Assembly (NCBI RefSeq): GCF_020618415.1
Contig: NZ_CP085344.1
Span: 1,077,001-1,141,000, forward strand
DNA length: 64,000 nt
Direction: 5' to 3'
DNA from: Cupriavidus sp. MP-37
Lineage (GTDB): Bacteria; Pseudomonadota; Gammaproteobacteria; Burkholderiales; Burkholderiaceae
The notes under the pieces were generated by a model, which searched no databases, was not told the DNA's origin, and worked only from the letters and a program-made list of their open reading frames with translations. How positions within the stretch are numbered: the first letter of the stretch is position 1; every line of letters begins with the position of its first letter. The position numbers and the translations under genes are program-made. Below are positions 42,035 through 53,022 of this stretch, in pieces.

Positions 42035-45000
42035 TCAACCCGTATTGCGCAACCCCGCCGCCACCCCGTTGATGGTCAGGTGGATCCCGCGCCGTACCCG
42101 GATGTCATCGCCATCCTTGCCCGAGCGGAAGCGCTTGAGCAGTTCCACCTGCAAGTGGTTGAGCGGATCCAGATATGCAAAGCGGTTCTTGATCGAGCGC
42201 GCCAGCAGCGGGTTGTCCGCCAGCCGTTCCTGGTGGCCGGTGATCAGCGCCAGCATGTCGCAGGTCAGGTGCCATTCCTTGCTGATGCGGTTGAACACGT
42301 TGCGGCGCAGCGTGGCGTCGTCGCACAGCTGGGCGTAGCGCGAGGCCACGGCGAGGTCGGTCTTGGCCAGCACCATGTCCATGTTGGACAGCAGCGTCGA
42401 GAAGAACGGCCAGGTCTTGACCATGCGCCGCAGCGTGGACACGGCCTGCTTGCGCGCCTTGTCGTCCGGCGCGCTGTCGAGCAGCGAGCGCACCGCGCTG
42501 CCGAAGCCGTACCAGCCCGGCAGCAGCAGGCGGCACTGCCCCCACGAGAAGCCCCACGGGATCGCGCGCAGGTCTTCGATGCGGCGGTTCTTCTTGTCCA
42601 TCAGCTTGCGCGAGGCCGGGCGCGAACCCAGGTTCAGGTCGGCGATCTCGGTGATCGGCGTGGTGGCGAAGAAGTAGTCCTTGAAGCCCGGGGTCTCGTA
42701 GACCAGGTCGCGATAGGCGGTAAAGGCGCGGTCCGACAGCTGCTGCATCACGGCCTCGAAGGTATCCAGGTCCTTCGGCGCGTTCTGCTGCGGCAGCAGC
42801 GACGCCTCCAGCGTGGCGGCGACCACCGTTTCGAGGTTGCGCCGGCCGATCTCGGCATTGGCAAACTTGCTGTTGATGATCTCGCCCTGCTCGGTCAGGC
42901 GGATCTGGCCGTTGACCGTGCCCGGCGGCTGCGACAGGATAGCCTGGTAGGTCGGGCCGCCGCCGCGGCCGACGGTGCCGCCGCGGCCGTGGAACAGGCG
43001 CAGCTTGACGTTGCGCTGCTCGAACAGCTGCACCAGCTCCAGCTCGGCCTTGTACAGCTCCCAGGTGGACGTCAGGAAGCCACCATCCTTGTTCGAGTCC
43101 GAGTAGCCCAGCATCACCTCCTGCTCGACGCCATGGTGCGCGACCACCGCGTCGAAGCCCGGCAGGTCCAGCAGCGACTGCATGATGCCGGCGGCGTTGC
43201 GCAAGTCTTCGATGGTCTCGAACAGCGGGATCACCATCAGCTCCATGCGCGCCGGGTCGGTCTTGCTGCCCAGCGTGCCCTGCAGCATGCCCGATTCCTT
43301 CTGCAGCAGCATCACCTCGACCAGGTCCGACAGCGTCTCGGTATGCGAGATGATGTAGTTGCGCGCCACGCGCTTGCCATAGCGCGCACGCAGCTCGCGC
43401 GCGGCGGCGAAGATCGCCAGTTCCTTGCGGGTCTGCTCCGAGTATTCGTGCCACGGCAGCGTCAGCAGGCGCGGCTGGCGCAGTTCGGCCAGCAGCAGTT
43501 CCAGCTTGCGCTGCTCGGGCAAGGCGGCGTAGTCGGGGGCGATGCCGGCGGCGGCGAACAGTTCGGCGATGACCGCCTCGTGCACGTCGGAGACCTGGCG
43601 CATGTCGACCGAGGCCAGGTGGAAGCCGAACACGGCGATGGCGCGCGCGAGCGCGTCGATGCGGTGGCTGGCCAGCGCCTGGCCGTGGTGCGCGCGCAGC
43701 GAATCGATCACCACCTGGATGTCGGCGCCGAAGGCCTCGGCGCTGTCATAGGGCTCGGCCGGCGCCACCGGGCGGCGCGTCGCGGCATGGCCGGTCAGCG
43801 CCTTGCAGGTGGCGGCCAGGCGCGCGTAGATGCCGATCAGCGCGCGCCGGTAGGGCTCGTCGGCGCGGTGCTCGGAATGGTCGGGCGAGCGTTCGGCCAG
43901 CGCCAGCAGTTCCGGGCTGGCATCGACCATCAGCGTCGACATCGACAGCTCGGCGCCGAGCGCGTGGACCTCGTCCAGGTACCAGTCCAGGATCAGCTGC
44001 GCCTGCTGGCTGGCGGCGTGCTCCAGGGTTTCGGCGGTGACGTTGGGGTTGCCGTCGCGGTCGCCGCCGATCCACGAACCCATCTGCAGGAACGGAGCCA
44101 GCGGCGCCGCCTGCGTGCCCGGCGCGCCGGCAGCGCCCTTGCGCTTGCGCGTGGCCGGGAACACCGCGGCGATGTCTTCTTCCAGCTCGCTCATCAGCTG
44201 CGGGATGCCGCGCAGGAAGGTGGTGCGGTAGTACGACAGCGCGTTCTCGATCTCGTCGGCCACGGTCAGGCGCGCATCGCGCAGCATGCGGGTCTGCCAC
44301 AGCGTGGTGACCTTGGCGCGCAGCTGCGCGGTGTTGTGCTCGCGCTCGCGCGCCGTCATCGGCAGGTCGCGCTCGGCCAGCAGGCGGGCGATCTCACGTT
44401 CGGCGTCTAGGATGCTCTTGCGCTGGACTTCGGTCGGGTGCGCGGTCAGCACCGGCACGATCAGCGCCTCGTCCAGGAACTTGCGCAACTGCTTGCCGGT
44501 CACGCCGGCGGCGTCGATCTTTTCCAGCGCGTGCTGCAGGCTGCCGTCCTGCGGCGGCGAGCCCGCCAGCGCATGCACGCGGCGGCGGCGGTTGTGGTGC
44601 TGGTCCTCGGCGATATTGGCCAGGTGCGAGAAATAGCTGAAGGCGCGCACCACCTGGTTGGTCTGGTCGCGCGACAGGCGCTTGAGCAGCCGGTCCAGCT
44701 CGGCGCCGGCGGCGCGGTCGTTCTCGCGGCGGAAGCGCACCGCGGTCTGGCGGATGGTCTCGACCACCTCGAAGGCGGCGTCGCCTTCCTGCTCGCGCAG
44801 GCAGTCGCCCAGCAGGCGGCCGAGGAAACGGATGTCCTCGCGCAGCGGTACGTCCTTGTCAGCGGTGCGGCGGGCGGGGGCGGCGGCGATGGTGGTTCCG
44901 TTGCTCGACACGATCGAAAGCCTGGGCTTGGGGGAGCGCTTGGCTGCGCGGGGGGCGGAGCGGGGCGGTTTGGCGCCGGTTGCGCCGGTTGCGTCACCTT

Positions 45001-45070
45001 TGGCGGCGGCCGAATCCTTGGCGGCCGCAGCGGTCTTCCGACCATTGGGCCGCGCAGCATGCTGCGTCAT
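42035..45070 (-). CDS. ppc: Phosphoenolpyruvate carboxylase
   Basis: 1011 residues, converting PEP and bicarbonate to oxaloacetate for anaplerosis. AGAGGAG lies about six bases before the ATG. The first 60 residues are a basic Ala/Lys-rich extension not found in E. coli Ppc (883). Catalytic His211 is in [13 protein letters not shown]; other motifs are [31 protein letters not shown] (catalytic His-containing part upstream), [15 protein letters not shown] and the glutamine/arginine-rich C-terminal [20 protein letters not shown]. The last residues NTG are the usual C-terminus. It is divergent from hemC. Confidence 0.97.
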   Translation of the reverse strand: MTQHAARPNGRKTAAAAKDSAAAKGDATGATGAKPPRSAPRAAKRSPKPRLSIVSSNGTTIAAAPARRTADKDVPLREDIRFLGRLLGDCLREQEGDAAFEVVETIRQTAVRFRRENDRAAGAELDRLLKRLSRDQTNQVVRAFSYFSHLANIAEDQHHNRRRRVHALAGSPPQDGSLQHALEKIDAAGVTGKQLRKFLDEALIVPVLTAHPTEVQRKSILDAEREIARLLAERDLPMTAREREHNTAQLRAKVTTLWQTRMLRDARLTVADEIENALSYYRTTFLRGIPQLMSELEEDIAAVFPATRKRKGAAGAPGTQAAPLAPFLQMGSWIGGDRDGNPNVTAETLEHAASQQAQLILDWYLDEVHALGAELSMSTLMVDASPELLALAERSPDHSEHRADEPYRRALIGIYARLAATCKALTGHAATRRPVAPAEPYDSAEAFGADIQVVIDSLRAHHGQALASHRIDALARAIAVFGFHLASVDMRQVSDVHEAVIAELFAAAGIAPDYAALPEQRKLELLLAELRQPRLLTLPWHEYSEQTRKELAIFAAARELRARYGKRVARNYIISHTETLSDLVEVMLLQKESGMLQGTLGSKTDPARMELMVIPLFETIEDLRNAAGIMQSLLDLPGFDAVVAHHGVEQEVMLGYSDSNKDGGFLTSTWELYKAELELVQLFEQRNVKLRLFHGRGGTVGRGGGPTYQAILSQPPGTVNGQIRLTEQGEIINSKFANAEIGRRNLETVVAATLEASLLPQQNAPKDLDTFEAVMQQLSDRAFTAYRDLVYETPGFKDYFFATTPITEIADLNLGSRPASRKLMDKKNRRIEDLRAIPWGFSWGQCRLLLPGWYGFGSAVRSLLDSAPDDKARKQAVSTLRRMVKTWPFFSTLLSNMDMVLAKTDLAVASRYAQLCDDATLRRNVFNRISKEWHLTCDMLALITGHQERLADNPLLARSIKNRFAYLDPLNHLQVELLKRFRSGKDGDDIRVRRGIHLTINGVAAGLRNTG

Positions 45071-45155
45071 GCAATCTCCTCTTGCTTCTCTAAGCTTATG
45101 TAATGGTGCGGAGGGGCGCGCCTGGGGCGCTTAGGGCGCGTGCTACCATTGACGC

Positions 45156-46166
45156 ATGTCGTCCGCCACCCCGTTTTCCGCTACCGCTGTCGTGTCTCGC
45201 AACCTTCCGCAAAAGCTCGTCATTGCCTCCCGGGAGAGCCGTCTGGCCCTGTGGCAGGCAGAACATGTGCGTGCTGCATTGCAACAATACTATCCCGCGT
45301 GCGACGTGTCCATTCTTGGCATGACCACGCGCGGAGACCAGATTCTAGACCGTACGCTGTCCAAAGTCGGCGGCAAGGGTCTGTTTGTCAAAGAACTGGA
45401 GTTCGCGATGGACGAAGGCCGGGCCGACCTCGCGGTGCATTCGCTCAAGGATGTGCCGATGGAGCTGCCCCCGGGCTTCACGCTGGCCGCGGTGATGGAG
45501 CGCGAGGACCCGCGCGACGCGCTGGTGTCCTCCACGTATGCGTCGCTGGACGAGATGCCGGCCGGCACCGTGGTCGGCACCTCCAGCCTGCGCCGCGAAG
45601 CCGCGCTGCGCAGCCGCTATCCGCACCTGGTGGTCAAGCCGCTGCGCGGCAACCTCGACACGCGGCTGGGCAAGCTCGATCGCGGCGAATATGGCGCCAT
45701 CATCCTGGCTGCCGCGGGCCTGAAGCGGCTTGGGCTGGGCGAACGCATCCGCGCGCTGATCCCGCTCGAAGCCTCGCTGCCGGCCGCCGGGCAGGGCGCG
45801 CTGGGCATCGAAACGCTTTCCACCCGTCCGGAACTGGCCGAATGGCTGGCGCCGCTGAACCACCAGCCGACCGCGCTGGCCGTGACCGCCGAGCGCGCCG
45901 TGTCGCGCCGGCTGGGCGGCTCGTGCCAGGTCCCGCTGGCGGCCCACGCGCGCTGGGACGGCGACCAGCTGCGGCTGGAGGCCTTCGTCGCCATGCCCGA
46001 CGGTAGCCGCGCCATCCGCGCAGCGGCGGCCGGTCCGGCTGCTGACCTGGCTGCCGCCGAAGCGCTCGGCCAGGCCTGCGCGACTGACCTGCTGGCGCAG
46101 GGCGCCGAGTCGATCCTCGCCGCGCTGGCCGATTCAGGCGACGCCGCTTCTCCATCTCCCGCCTGA
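45156..46166 (+). CDS. hemC: Porphobilinogen deaminase (hydroxymethylbilane synthase)
   Basis: 336 residues. It polymerises four porphobilinogens to hydroxymethylbilane in heme and siroheme synthesis. The dipyrromethane-cofactor Cys257 is in [10 protein letters not shown]; other signatures are [32 protein letters not shown] and [14 protein letters not shown]. Its first 18 residues ([18 protein letters not shown]) are an extension before the usual KLVIASRES. It leads a hemC-hemDX-hemY operon. Confidence 0.97.
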   Translation: MSSATPFSATAVVSRNLPQKLVIASRESRLALWQAEHVRAALQQYYPACDVSILGMTTRGDQILDRTLSKVGGKGLFVKELEFAMDEGRADLAVHSLKDVPMELPPGFTLAAVMEREDPRDALVSSTYASLDEMPAGTVVGTSSLRREAALRSRYPHLVVKPLRGNLDTRLGKLDRGEYGAIILAAAGLKRLGLGERIRALIPLEASLPAAGQGALGIETLSTRPELAEWLAPLNHQPTALAVTAERAVSRRLGGSCQVPLAAHARWDGDQLRLEAFVAMPDGSRAIRAAAAGPAADLAAAEALGQACATDLLAQGAESILAALADSGDAASPSPA

Positions 46167-46175
46167 GGCTGCCCG

Positions 46176-48317
46176 ATGCCCCGCCCGACCGTCGTTGTCA
46201 CACGACCCGCCGGGCAGTCCCGGCAACTGACCGAGGCCCTGCAGGGCGCCGGTCTGGATGTACTCAGCTTCCCGCTGCTGGCAATCGGCCCGGCCGCTGA
46301 CGACGCGCCGCTGCGCGCGGCGCTGGCGCGGCTGGACACCTTTGCGCTGGTGGTATTCGTCAGTCCCAATGCCATTGCCTTTGCGCTGGACGCGCTCGCC
46401 GGCGTGCAGGGCACGGCCGCGGCCCGCTGGCCCGCGCAGGTCGCGGTCGCGGTGGTCGGCCCGGCCAGCGTCGCCGCGCTGGCCGAGCGCGGCATCTCGG
46501 CACCGGCGTATCGCGTGATCGCGCCGGCGGGAGCCAACGCTCCGGGCCATGACGATACGATGCCCGACGCCGAGGCGCTGCGCTTCGACTCCGAAGCGCT
46601 GTGGGCGCAGCTCGATCCGGCCGCGCTGGCCGGCAAGCCGGTGCTGATCATCCGCGGCAACGGCGGGCGCGACTGGCTGGGCGACCGCCTGCGCGAGGCC
46701 GGCGCCCAGGTCGAAGCCGTCGAGGCCTACCAGCGCACGCTGCCCGAACCGGGCGCCATGCAATGGCAGGCCGTGCGCGACCACCTGCGTCCCGGCGCCG
46801 CGCCGCACGCCTGGCTGCTAACCAGTTCCGAGGCAGTGCGCAACCTCGACGTGCTGGCGCGGCAGCATCTGTCGCCCCAGGAAGACGCTTCGCTGCGGCA
46901 GGTGCAGTGCATCGCGCCCCATGCGAGAATCGCCGAACAGGCGCTGGCGCTGGGCTTTGCCCATATCCAGCGCGCCGCGCCCGGCGATGCCGGCCTGCTC
47001 GCGGCATGCCTGCAGTGGGCCGATGCTTTCGCCGGCCCTGCGCCTTCAAGCCTGCCGGCGCCGTCGGGCCCGGCGGCCGCGAAGCCGGCCGAAGCCGCAG
47101 CGCCGCCGGCCGCCAGCCCGCCTGCCGCAGTCCCTGCAACGTCAACGAAGGTCGAACGCGTGACGCAAGAAACCACGTCCTCCTCCGCTACGCCGCCGCC
47201 CGGCGCGGCCTCTGTCCACCCGGCGCAGTCCGCGCAAGCGGTGCCGCCGCAAGGCGCCGGCCATGCCGGCGCTGCCCGTCCGGCCGCGCGCCGTTCCGCC
47301 GCGCTGTGGGCGCTGGTCGCCGTGCTGGTGGTGGCGACCGCCGGCGGCTTCTGGTGGCTGCAGCAGCGGGTCGACCACCTGACCGGCGAGCTGGCGCGCC
47401 GCCAGCAAAGCAACGACGCCCTGGTGCAGGAGTCGCGCGTGCTGACGCGCAATGCGCAGGACACCGTCAAGGAACTGCAGGCCAAGGTCGGCGTGCTCGA
47501 GAACCAGGTCGGCGAAACCCGCGACAAGCAGGTGGCGCTGGAACAGGTCTACCAGGACCTGATGCGCAACCGCGACGACTGGGAAATCGCCGAGATCCAG
47601 CAGTTGCTGACCAGCGCCGGCCAGCAACTGCAGCTGACCGGCAACGTGCAGGTCGCGCTGGCCGCGCTGCAAAGCGCCGATGCGCGCCTGGCGCGCACCG
47701 ACAAGCCGCAATACAACCTGCTGCGCCGGGCCATCGCCCGCGACGTGGCGCGCATGAAGGCGGTGCCCGACACCGACCTGACCGGCGCCGCGATCAAGCT
47801 GGACGAAGCCATCAACCAGGTCGACGCGCTGCCGCTGCTGTCCAGCGAACGCATGCTCGAACGCAGCGAGGCCGATGCCCGCAAGGGCGCCGCCGCCAAC
47901 GGTGGCAATGGTGCCCAGGGCGCCAGCGCGCCGGCCGCCGCCAACGGCACCGGGCCGGGCTGGTTCACCCGCTTCTGGGACTACCTGCGCGAGGAGCTGG
48001 CGCAGGTGATCCGCATCCGCAAGGTCGACGATGCCGAGGCGCTGCTGCTGTCGGGCGACCAGGGCTGGTTCCTGCGCGAGAACGTCAAGCTGCGCCTGCT
48101 CAATGCGCGCCTGGCGCTGCTGTCGCGCAACGAGCCCGTGTTCCGCAACGACCTGGCTGCGGCGCAGGCGATGATCGGCCGCTATTTCGATACCAAGTCG
48201 CGCCGCGTGCAGGGCGTGCTGACGCTGCTGCGCCAGGCGCAGGCCGGCGCGGTCTCGGTGCAGCTGCCGACCATGGCCGAAAGCCTCGGCGCGCTGCAAG
48301 CCTTGAAGAAGGAGTAA
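46176..48317 (+). CDS. hemDX: Fused uroporphyrinogen-III synthase and HemX membrane protein
   Basis: 713 residues. Residues 1-270 are HemD (VVVTRPAGQSRQLTEALQG; LIIRGNGGRDWLGDRLREAG; WLLTSSEAVRNLDVLA), which cyclises hydroxymethylbilane. A Pro/Ala-rich linker of about 90 residues leads to one membrane helix (ALWALVAVLVVATAGGFWWL, about 374-393), then a periplasmic coiled coil and the HemX domain (about 395-713; DDWEIAEIQQLLTSAGQQLQ, RFWDYLREELAQVIRIR). In E. coli hemD and hemX are separate genes; here one open frame joins them without a stop. It starts nine bases after hemC. Confidence 0.93.
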   Translation: MPRPTVVVTRPAGQSRQLTEALQGAGLDVLSFPLLAIGPAADDAPLRAALARLDTFALVVFVSPNAIAFALDALAGVQGTAAARWPAQVAVAVVGPASVAALAERGISAPAYRVIAPAGANAPGHDDTMPDAEALRFDSEALWAQLDPAALAGKPVLIIRGNGGRDWLGDRLREAGAQVEAVEAYQRTLPEPGAMQWQAVRDHLRPGAAPHAWLLTSSEAVRNLDVLARQHLSPQEDASLRQVQCIAPHARIAEQALALGFAHIQRAAPGDAGLLAACLQWADAFAGPAPSSLPAPSGPAAAKPAEAAAPPAASPPAAVPATSTKVERVTQETTSSSATPPPGAASVHPAQSAQAVPPQGAGHAGAARPAARRSAALWALVAVLVVATAGGFWWLQQRVDHLTGELARRQQSNDALVQESRVLTRNAQDTVKELQAKVGVLENQVGETRDKQVALEQVYQDLMRNRDDWEIAEIQQLLTSAGQQLQLTGNVQVALAALQSADARLARTDKPQYNLLRRAIARDVARMKAVPDTDLTGAAIKLDEAINQVDALPLLSSERMLERSEADARKGAAANGGNGAQGASAPAAANGTGPGWFTRFWDYLREELAQVIRIRKVDDAEALLLSGDQGWFLRENVKLRLLNARLALLSRNEPVFRNDLAAAQAMIGRYFDTKSRRVQGVLTLLRQAQAGAVSVQLPTMAESLGALQALKKE

Positions 48318-48321
48318 GCCC

Positions 48322-49512
48322 ATGCGCCTTCTGTTCTGGGTTGCGGTCCTGTTTGGCGGCGCCGTCGGGCTGGCCCTGTTCACGCAGTTCAACCACAGCA
48401 ATGTGGTGCTGTTCTATCCGCCGTACCGTGTCGAGCTGTCGCTGAACCTGGCGCTGGCGCTGCTGCTGCTGATCTTCTTCGTGGTGTGGACGGTGATGTC
48501 CACCATCCGCCATCTGGCCGAGATGCCGCGCCGCGCCGCCGCCTACCGCGAGCGCAGCCGCATGAGCAAGGCCCAGGCGGCGCTGCGCGAATCGATCGAA
48601 AACCTGTTCGCCGGCCGTTTCGCCCGCGCCGAGCGCGCCGCGCGCGAAGCCCAGTCGTGGGACGACCAGGCCCAGACCGCCGCGCTGATCGGCGCGCGCG
48701 CCGCCCACCGGATGCAGGAAACCGAGCGGCGCGACGCCTGGATGGCGCAGGTGACCGACCCCGAGCGCGAGCAGGCGCGGCTGGTGTCGATGGCCGAGCT
48801 GCTGGTCGACGCCCGCGATGCCGACGGCGCGCTCGAAACCATCGCCCAGCTGCAGTCGCAGGGTGCACGCCAGATCCACGTGCAGCGCATCGCGCTGCGC
48901 GCGCACCAGCACCTGAAGAACTGGTCCGAGGTGCTGCGCCTGGCGCGCTCGCTGGAAAAGCGCAATGCGCTGCATCCGGTGCTGGCGCTGCGGCTCAAGC
49001 AGATGGCGGTGGAGGCCATGCTGGACGAGCGCCGCCACGATGCCGACGCGCTGTCCGAGTTCTGGCGCTCGTTGTCCGCCGACGAGCGCCGCGCCACCCG
49101 CATCGCCGAACCGGCGGCGCGCTACTTCGCCGCGCTGGGCCGGCAGAACGAGGCTCGCCGCATCATCGAAGACGCGCTCAAGGTCAACTGGGACAGCCGG
49201 CTGGTGCTGCGCTATGCCGATTGCGCCGTGCCCGGCCATGCGCTGCCGCAGATCCAGCAGGCCGAGAAATGGCTGGCCGCGCATCCCGCCGACGCCGACC
49301 TCTACTACACGCTGGGCGTGCTGTGCCTGGGCGAAAAGCTGTGGGGCAAGGCCCAGTCCAGCTTCGAGCGCGCGCTCAAATATGCCGACCCCGACCAGCA
49401 GCGCCGCCTGCGCGTGCGCACGCACCTGGCGCTGGCGCGGCTGTTCGAGGAAACCGAGCGCTTCGAGGACGCGCAGCGCCACTATCGCGAAAGCGCGATG
49501 CTGGCCGCCTGA
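48322..49512 (+). CDS. hemY: HemY-like inner-membrane TPR protein
   Basis: 396 residues of the HemY_N/TPR family, an accessory of heme biosynthesis genes, not protoporphyrinogen oxidase HemY of Gram-positives. Two membrane helices open the protein (LLFWVAVLFGGAVGLALFTQ; LALALLLLIFFVVWTVMSTI), then a soluble part of helical TPR-like repeats (LYYTLGVLCLGEKLWGKAQS, SFERALKYADPDQQRRLRV). Role unclear, perhaps scaffolding late heme synthesis enzymes. It starts four bases after hemDX. Confidence 0.9.
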   Translation: MRLLFWVAVLFGGAVGLALFTQFNHSNVVLFYPPYRVELSLNLALALLLLIFFVVWTVMSTIRHLAEMPRRAAAYRERSRMSKAQAALRESIENLFAGRFARAERAAREAQSWDDQAQTAALIGARAAHRMQETERRDAWMAQVTDPEREQARLVSMAELLVDARDADGALETIAQLQSQGARQIHVQRIALRAHQHLKNWSEVLRLARSLEKRNALHPVLALRLKQMAVEAMLDERRHDADALSEFWRSLSADERRATRIAEPAARYFAALGRQNEARRIIEDALKVNWDSRLVLRYADCAVPGHALPQIQQAEKWLAAHPADADLYYTLGVLCLGEKLWGKAQSSFERALKYADPDQQRRLRVRTHLALARLFEETERFEDAQRHYRESAMLAA

Positions 49513-49533
49513 GCGGCACGGCAGCCGGCGCGT

Positions 49534-51081
49534 TCAGTCCTCCGCGCCGGCGGCCTTCACCACCTGCTTCACCACCTCATACCGCCGCAGCGTCTGCTGG
49601 CGCGCGACGTCGTGCTGCACCAGCGGGCGCGGGTAGTTGTCGCCGAGGCGCACGCCGGCCTCGGCCAGCACGGATTCCGGCGCCGTCCACGGCGCATGCA
49701 CGAACTTGTCCGGCAAGGCCGCCAGCTGCGGCAGGTATTTGCGGATAAAGCGGCCCTGCGGATCGAACTTCTGCGATTGCGTCACCGGATTGAAGATGCG
49801 GAACCACGGCTGCGCGTCGCAGCCGGTGGACGCGGCCCATTGCCAGCCGCCGTTGTTGGCGGCGAGGTCGAAGTCGTTGAGCTGGTCGGCAAAATACTGC
49901 TCGCCGCGGCGCCAGTCGACGCCCAGGTCCTTCACCAGGAAGCTGGCCGTGACCATGCGCAGGCGGTTGTGCATATAGCCGCTTTGCCGGATCTGCAGCA
50001 TCGCCGCGTCGATCAGCGGATAGCCCGTGGCGGCGTCGCACCAGGCGCGGAAATAGCGCTCGCCGGTGTCGCCGTCCTGCCAGCGGATCGTGTCATAGGC
50101 CGGGTGGAACGCCGCGCCGGCGGCTACGCGCGGATGGTGATGCAGGATCATGAAGTAAAAATCGCGCCAGATCAGTTCCGACAGCCACACCGCGGCCCCG
50201 GCGCTGTCGGCGCCGCCGCGCAGCATGGCCGCGTGCGCGGTGCGCGCCAGCGTGCGGATCGAGATGGTGCCGAAGCGCAGGTGCACCGACAGGTAGCTGG
50301 GGCCGCGCAGGGCAGGGTAGTCGCGCCGGCGGCCGTAGTCGCCCAAGCGCCCGGTGAACTCGTCGAACAAGGCCTGCGCACCCGACGCGCCGGTGGGCAT
50401 CGTGATCTCGGCGAGGTTGCTGGCGCCAAAGCCGAGCTGCGCGAGCGTCGGCACCGGCTCGCGGTACGCGGCGGGCACCGGCGCCAGCGCCGGCAGGTAC
50501 GGGTCGACGGGATAGGGGCGCAGGTCGAACGGCTCCACGCTCCTGAGCCAGGCGTTCTTGTACGGCGTGAACACCGAGAAAGGCTTGCCCTGGCCGTTCA
50601 GGATCTCGTCGCGCTCGAACACGGCCTGGTCCTTGAAGGTAAAGAACGCGCAGGCCTGCGCCGACAGCGCCTGGCGCACCGCTTCGTCGCGCGCGTTGGC
50701 GGCGGGCTCGTAGTCGTGGTTGGCGAAGACCGCCTCGGCTTCCAGCCTGCGTGCCAGCGCCGGGATGGCGCTCTGCGCCCGGTCGTGCAGCACGATCAGG
50801 CCGCCGCCGCCCGCGGCCAGCGTCTGCGCCAGTTCCAGCAGCGATTGGCGGATGAACTCGACCCGCCGGTCGGTCCGCAGCCCGCGCGCAAGCAGCGGGT
50901 CGAGGATATCGCGGTCGAACACGAACGCGCACCACACCTGCGCGCAATGCCGCAGGGCATAATGCAGCGCCGCGTGGTCGGTGGCGCGCAGGTCGCGCCG
51001 GAACCAGACCAGCCCGCGCGCAAAGGTCTTGCCGATCCGGTACGGTGGCCGGGACGTAGCCGGGTTGGCTGCTGCCTGCAT
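49534..51081 (-). CDS. phrB: Deoxyribodipyrimidine photolyase (class I CPD type)
   Basis: 515 residues. The N-terminal alpha/beta photolyase domain starts GLVWFRRDLRATDHAALHYA and binds the antenna chromophore; the helical C-terminal domain binds FAD, with LSVHLRFGTISIRTLARTAH, SELIWRDFYFMILHHHPRV, MHNRLRMVTASFLVKDL and DLAANNGGWQWAASTGCDAQ. It repairs cyclobutane pyrimidine dimers with blue light. The first 22 residues are an extension. It converges with hemY (21-base gap). Confidence 0.94.
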   Translation of the reverse strand: MQAAANPATSRPPYRIGKTFARGLVWFRRDLRATDHAALHYALRHCAQVWCAFVFDRDILDPLLARGLRTDRRVEFIRQSLLELAQTLAAGGGGLIVLHDRAQSAIPALARRLEAEAVFANHDYEPAANARDEAVRQALSAQACAFFTFKDQAVFERDEILNGQGKPFSVFTPYKNAWLRSVEPFDLRPYPVDPYLPALAPVPAAYREPVPTLAQLGFGASNLAEITMPTGASGAQALFDEFTGRLGDYGRRRDYPALRGPSYLSVHLRFGTISIRTLARTAHAAMLRGGADSAGAAVWLSELIWRDFYFMILHHHPRVAAGAAFHPAYDTIRWQDGDTGERYFRAWCDAATGYPLIDAAMLQIRQSGYMHNRLRMVTASFLVKDLGVDWRRGEQYFADQLNDFDLAANNGGWQWAASTGCDAQPWFRIFNPVTQSQKFDPQGRFIRKYLPQLAALPDKFVHAPWTAPESVLAEAGVRLGDNYPRPLVQHDVARQQTLRRYEVVKQVVKAAGAED

Positions 51082-51221
51082 CTTCGCTTGCCTGTCTGAC
51101 GGGTTGGCCGGCGCTGAACTTGTGGAACGCCGGGTCGATCGCGCCGATACCCTAACATAGCGGTACAGGAGCCGGCACGCCGCCGCGCGCCAGGCTGCAA
51201 CCCCAATTTCTACAGAAGCTC

Positions 51222-51929
51222 ATGACTCTCGACCGCATCCTTCAATCCCAGGGCTTTGGCACGCGCCGGTACTGCGGCGACCTGATCGCCGCCGGGCTGG
51301 TCGAGGTCAACGGCGAGTTGTGCGAAGACCCGCGCGCGCAATTCGAGGTGGACGGCCTGCGCCTGACCGTCGACGGCGAGGAATGGCTGGCCTGCACCAA
51401 GGCCTACCTGATGCTGAACAAGCCCGCCGGCTACGAATGCTCGCAGCGCCCGCGCCACCACCCCAGTGTCTACAACCTGCTGCCGGTGCCGCTGCGCCAG
51501 CGCGAGGTGCAGGCGGTGGGGCGGCTCGACCACGACACCACCGGCCTGCTGCTGCTGACCGACGATGGCCAGTTCATCCACGCCCAGACCTCGCCCAAGC
51601 GCAAGGTGCCCAAGGTCTATGAAGTGACCACCGCCGAGCCGGTCACGCCGGAACAGGCCGAGGCGCTGCGCAGCGGCGTGCAGCTGCTGGACGAACCGGC
51701 GCCGATCGCGGCGGAAGCCTGCGAGATCACCGGCGAACGCAGCCTGCGCCTGACGCTGGTGCAAGGCAAGTACCACCAGGTCAAGCGCATGGTCGCGGCC
51801 GCGGGCAACCACGTGAACGCGCTGCATCGCAGCGCCATCGGCAGCCTGCAGCTCGATCCGGCATTGGCCGAAGGCGAGTGGCGTTGGCTGACGGCGGACG
51901 AACTGGCCGCGCTGACCCGCAAGGCCTGA
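51222..51929 (+). CDS. rsuA: 16S rRNA pseudouridine synthase, RsuA type
   Basis: 235 residues: an N-terminal S4 RNA-binding domain (LDRILQSQGFGTRRYCGDLI) and the RsuA/RluB/E/F catalytic domain with Asp103 in AVGRLDHDTTGLLLLTDDG, the QRPRHHPSVYNLLP entry loop and YHQVKRMVAAAGNHVNALHR. E. coli RsuA modifies U516 of 16S rRNA; orthology to RsuA rather than RluE/F is likely from the short length. Confidence 0.9.
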   Translation: MTLDRILQSQGFGTRRYCGDLIAAGLVEVNGELCEDPRAQFEVDGLRLTVDGEEWLACTKAYLMLNKPAGYECSQRPRHHPSVYNLLPVPLRQREVQAVGRLDHDTTGLLLLTDDGQFIHAQTSPKRKVPKVYEVTTAEPVTPEQAEALRSGVQLLDEPAPIAAEACEITGERSLRLTLVQGKYHQVKRMVAAAGNHVNALHRSAIGSLQLDPALAEGEWRWLTADELAALTRKA

Positions 51930-52031
51930 GCCAGGCGGCGGTGGCGGCGGGCGGCGGAGCGCCCATTGCTGCACTGGAACGCCCGCCAATCTTTTCCGGA
52001 AGACCCCCGGCGATTTGATAAAATGCAAGGC

Positions 52032-52604
52032 ATGGCGAAGCCCGAAGCACCCATCAATCTGACCAATCAGTTCCTGATTGCCATGCCCGGCATGGCCGAT
52101 CCGACCTTTTCGGGTTCCGTCGTCTATATCTGCGAACACAACGAGCGTGGCGCGCTCGGGCTGGTGATCAACCGGCCCATCGACATCGACATGGCCACGC
52201 TGTTCGACAAGATCGACCTCAAGCTCGAGATCCAGCCCGTGGCGCACCAGCCCGTTTACTTCGGCGGCCCGGTGCAGACCGAGCGCGGTTTCGTGCTGCA
52301 CGACCCGGTCGGCGTCTACGTCTCGTCGCTGGCCGTGCCGGGCGGGCTGGAGATGACCACCTCCAAGGACGTGCTCGAGGCCGTGGCCAACGGCAGCGGC
52401 CCGCACCGCTTCCTGCTGACGCTGGGCTATTCCGGCTGGGGCGCCGGCCAGCTCGAGGAAGAACTCAGCCGCAACGGCTGGCTTACCGTCCAGGCCGATC
52501 CCGAGATCATCTTCAGCGTGCCGCCCGACGAGCGCTTTGCCGCCGCGATCCGGCTGCTCGGCATCGACTTCACCATGCTGTCCGGCGAGGCCGGGCATGC
52601 CTGA
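52032..52604 (+). CDS. YqgE/AlgH family protein
   Basis: 190 residues from ATG 52032 (an ATG three codons earlier is possible). The YqgE domain is complete: [57 protein letters not shown] and [18 protein letters not shown]. Its function is unknown beyond a proposed regulatory role in Pseudomonas (AlgH). It begins the yqgE-ruvX-pyrR-pyrB-pyrC' block, where its end overlaps ruvX by eight bases. Confidence 0.92.
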   Translation: MAKPEAPINLTNQFLIAMPGMADPTFSGSVVYICEHNERGALGLVINRPIDIDMATLFDKIDLKLEIQPVAHQPVYFGGPVQTERGFVLHDPVGVYVSSLAVPGGLEMTTSKDVLEAVANGSGPHRFLLTLGYSGWGAGQLEEELSRNGWLTVQADPEIIFSVPPDERFAAAIRLLGIDFTMLSGEAGHA

Positions 52605-53022
52605 TGCCGTGGGGCGTGAACTGCCCCGCGACGGCACGGTCTTGGCATTCGACTACGGCGAAAAAAAGATCGGCGTTGCGCTGGGCAACTTCATCACGCG
52701 CGAGGCGCGTGCCCTGACCATCCTCCCCAACATCACCGTCGAAGGCCGCTTCGAGGCCGTGGCGGCGCTGATCCGGGAGTGGAACCCGGTGCAGCTGATC
52801 GTCGGCATGCCGGTCAACCCCGAAGGCGGCGAGCAACCGTCGATGAAGCTGGCGCGGCGCTTCGGCAACCAGCTCAACGGCCGCTTCGGCCTGCCGGTGG
52901 AATGGGTCGACGAGCGCTACACCTCGCGCGCCGCGTCGATGGCCGGCGCCCGCCGCGGCGAACTCGATGCCGAGGCCGCACGCATCATCCTGCAACAGTA
53001 TTTCGATCAATTCCCGCTATGA
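52597..53022 (+). CDS. ruvX: RuvX/YqgF Holliday-junction-resolvase-like nuclease
   Basis: 141 residues with the RNase H-like fold: Asp in [16 protein letters not shown], Glu near [13 protein letters not shown] with [13 protein letters not shown], and the Asp/Arg pair in [12 protein letters not shown]. YqgF is an essential pre-16S rRNA 5'-end nuclease in E. coli. It overlaps both neighbours (ATGA with pyrR). ATG 52597 gives the usual length. Confidence 0.93.
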   Translation: MPDAVGRELPRDGTVLAFDYGEKKIGVALGNFITREARALTILPNITVEGRFEAVAALIREWNPVQLIVGMPVNPEGGEQPSMKLARRFGNQLNGRFGLPVEWVDERYTSRAASMAGARRGELDAEAARIILQQYFDQFPL

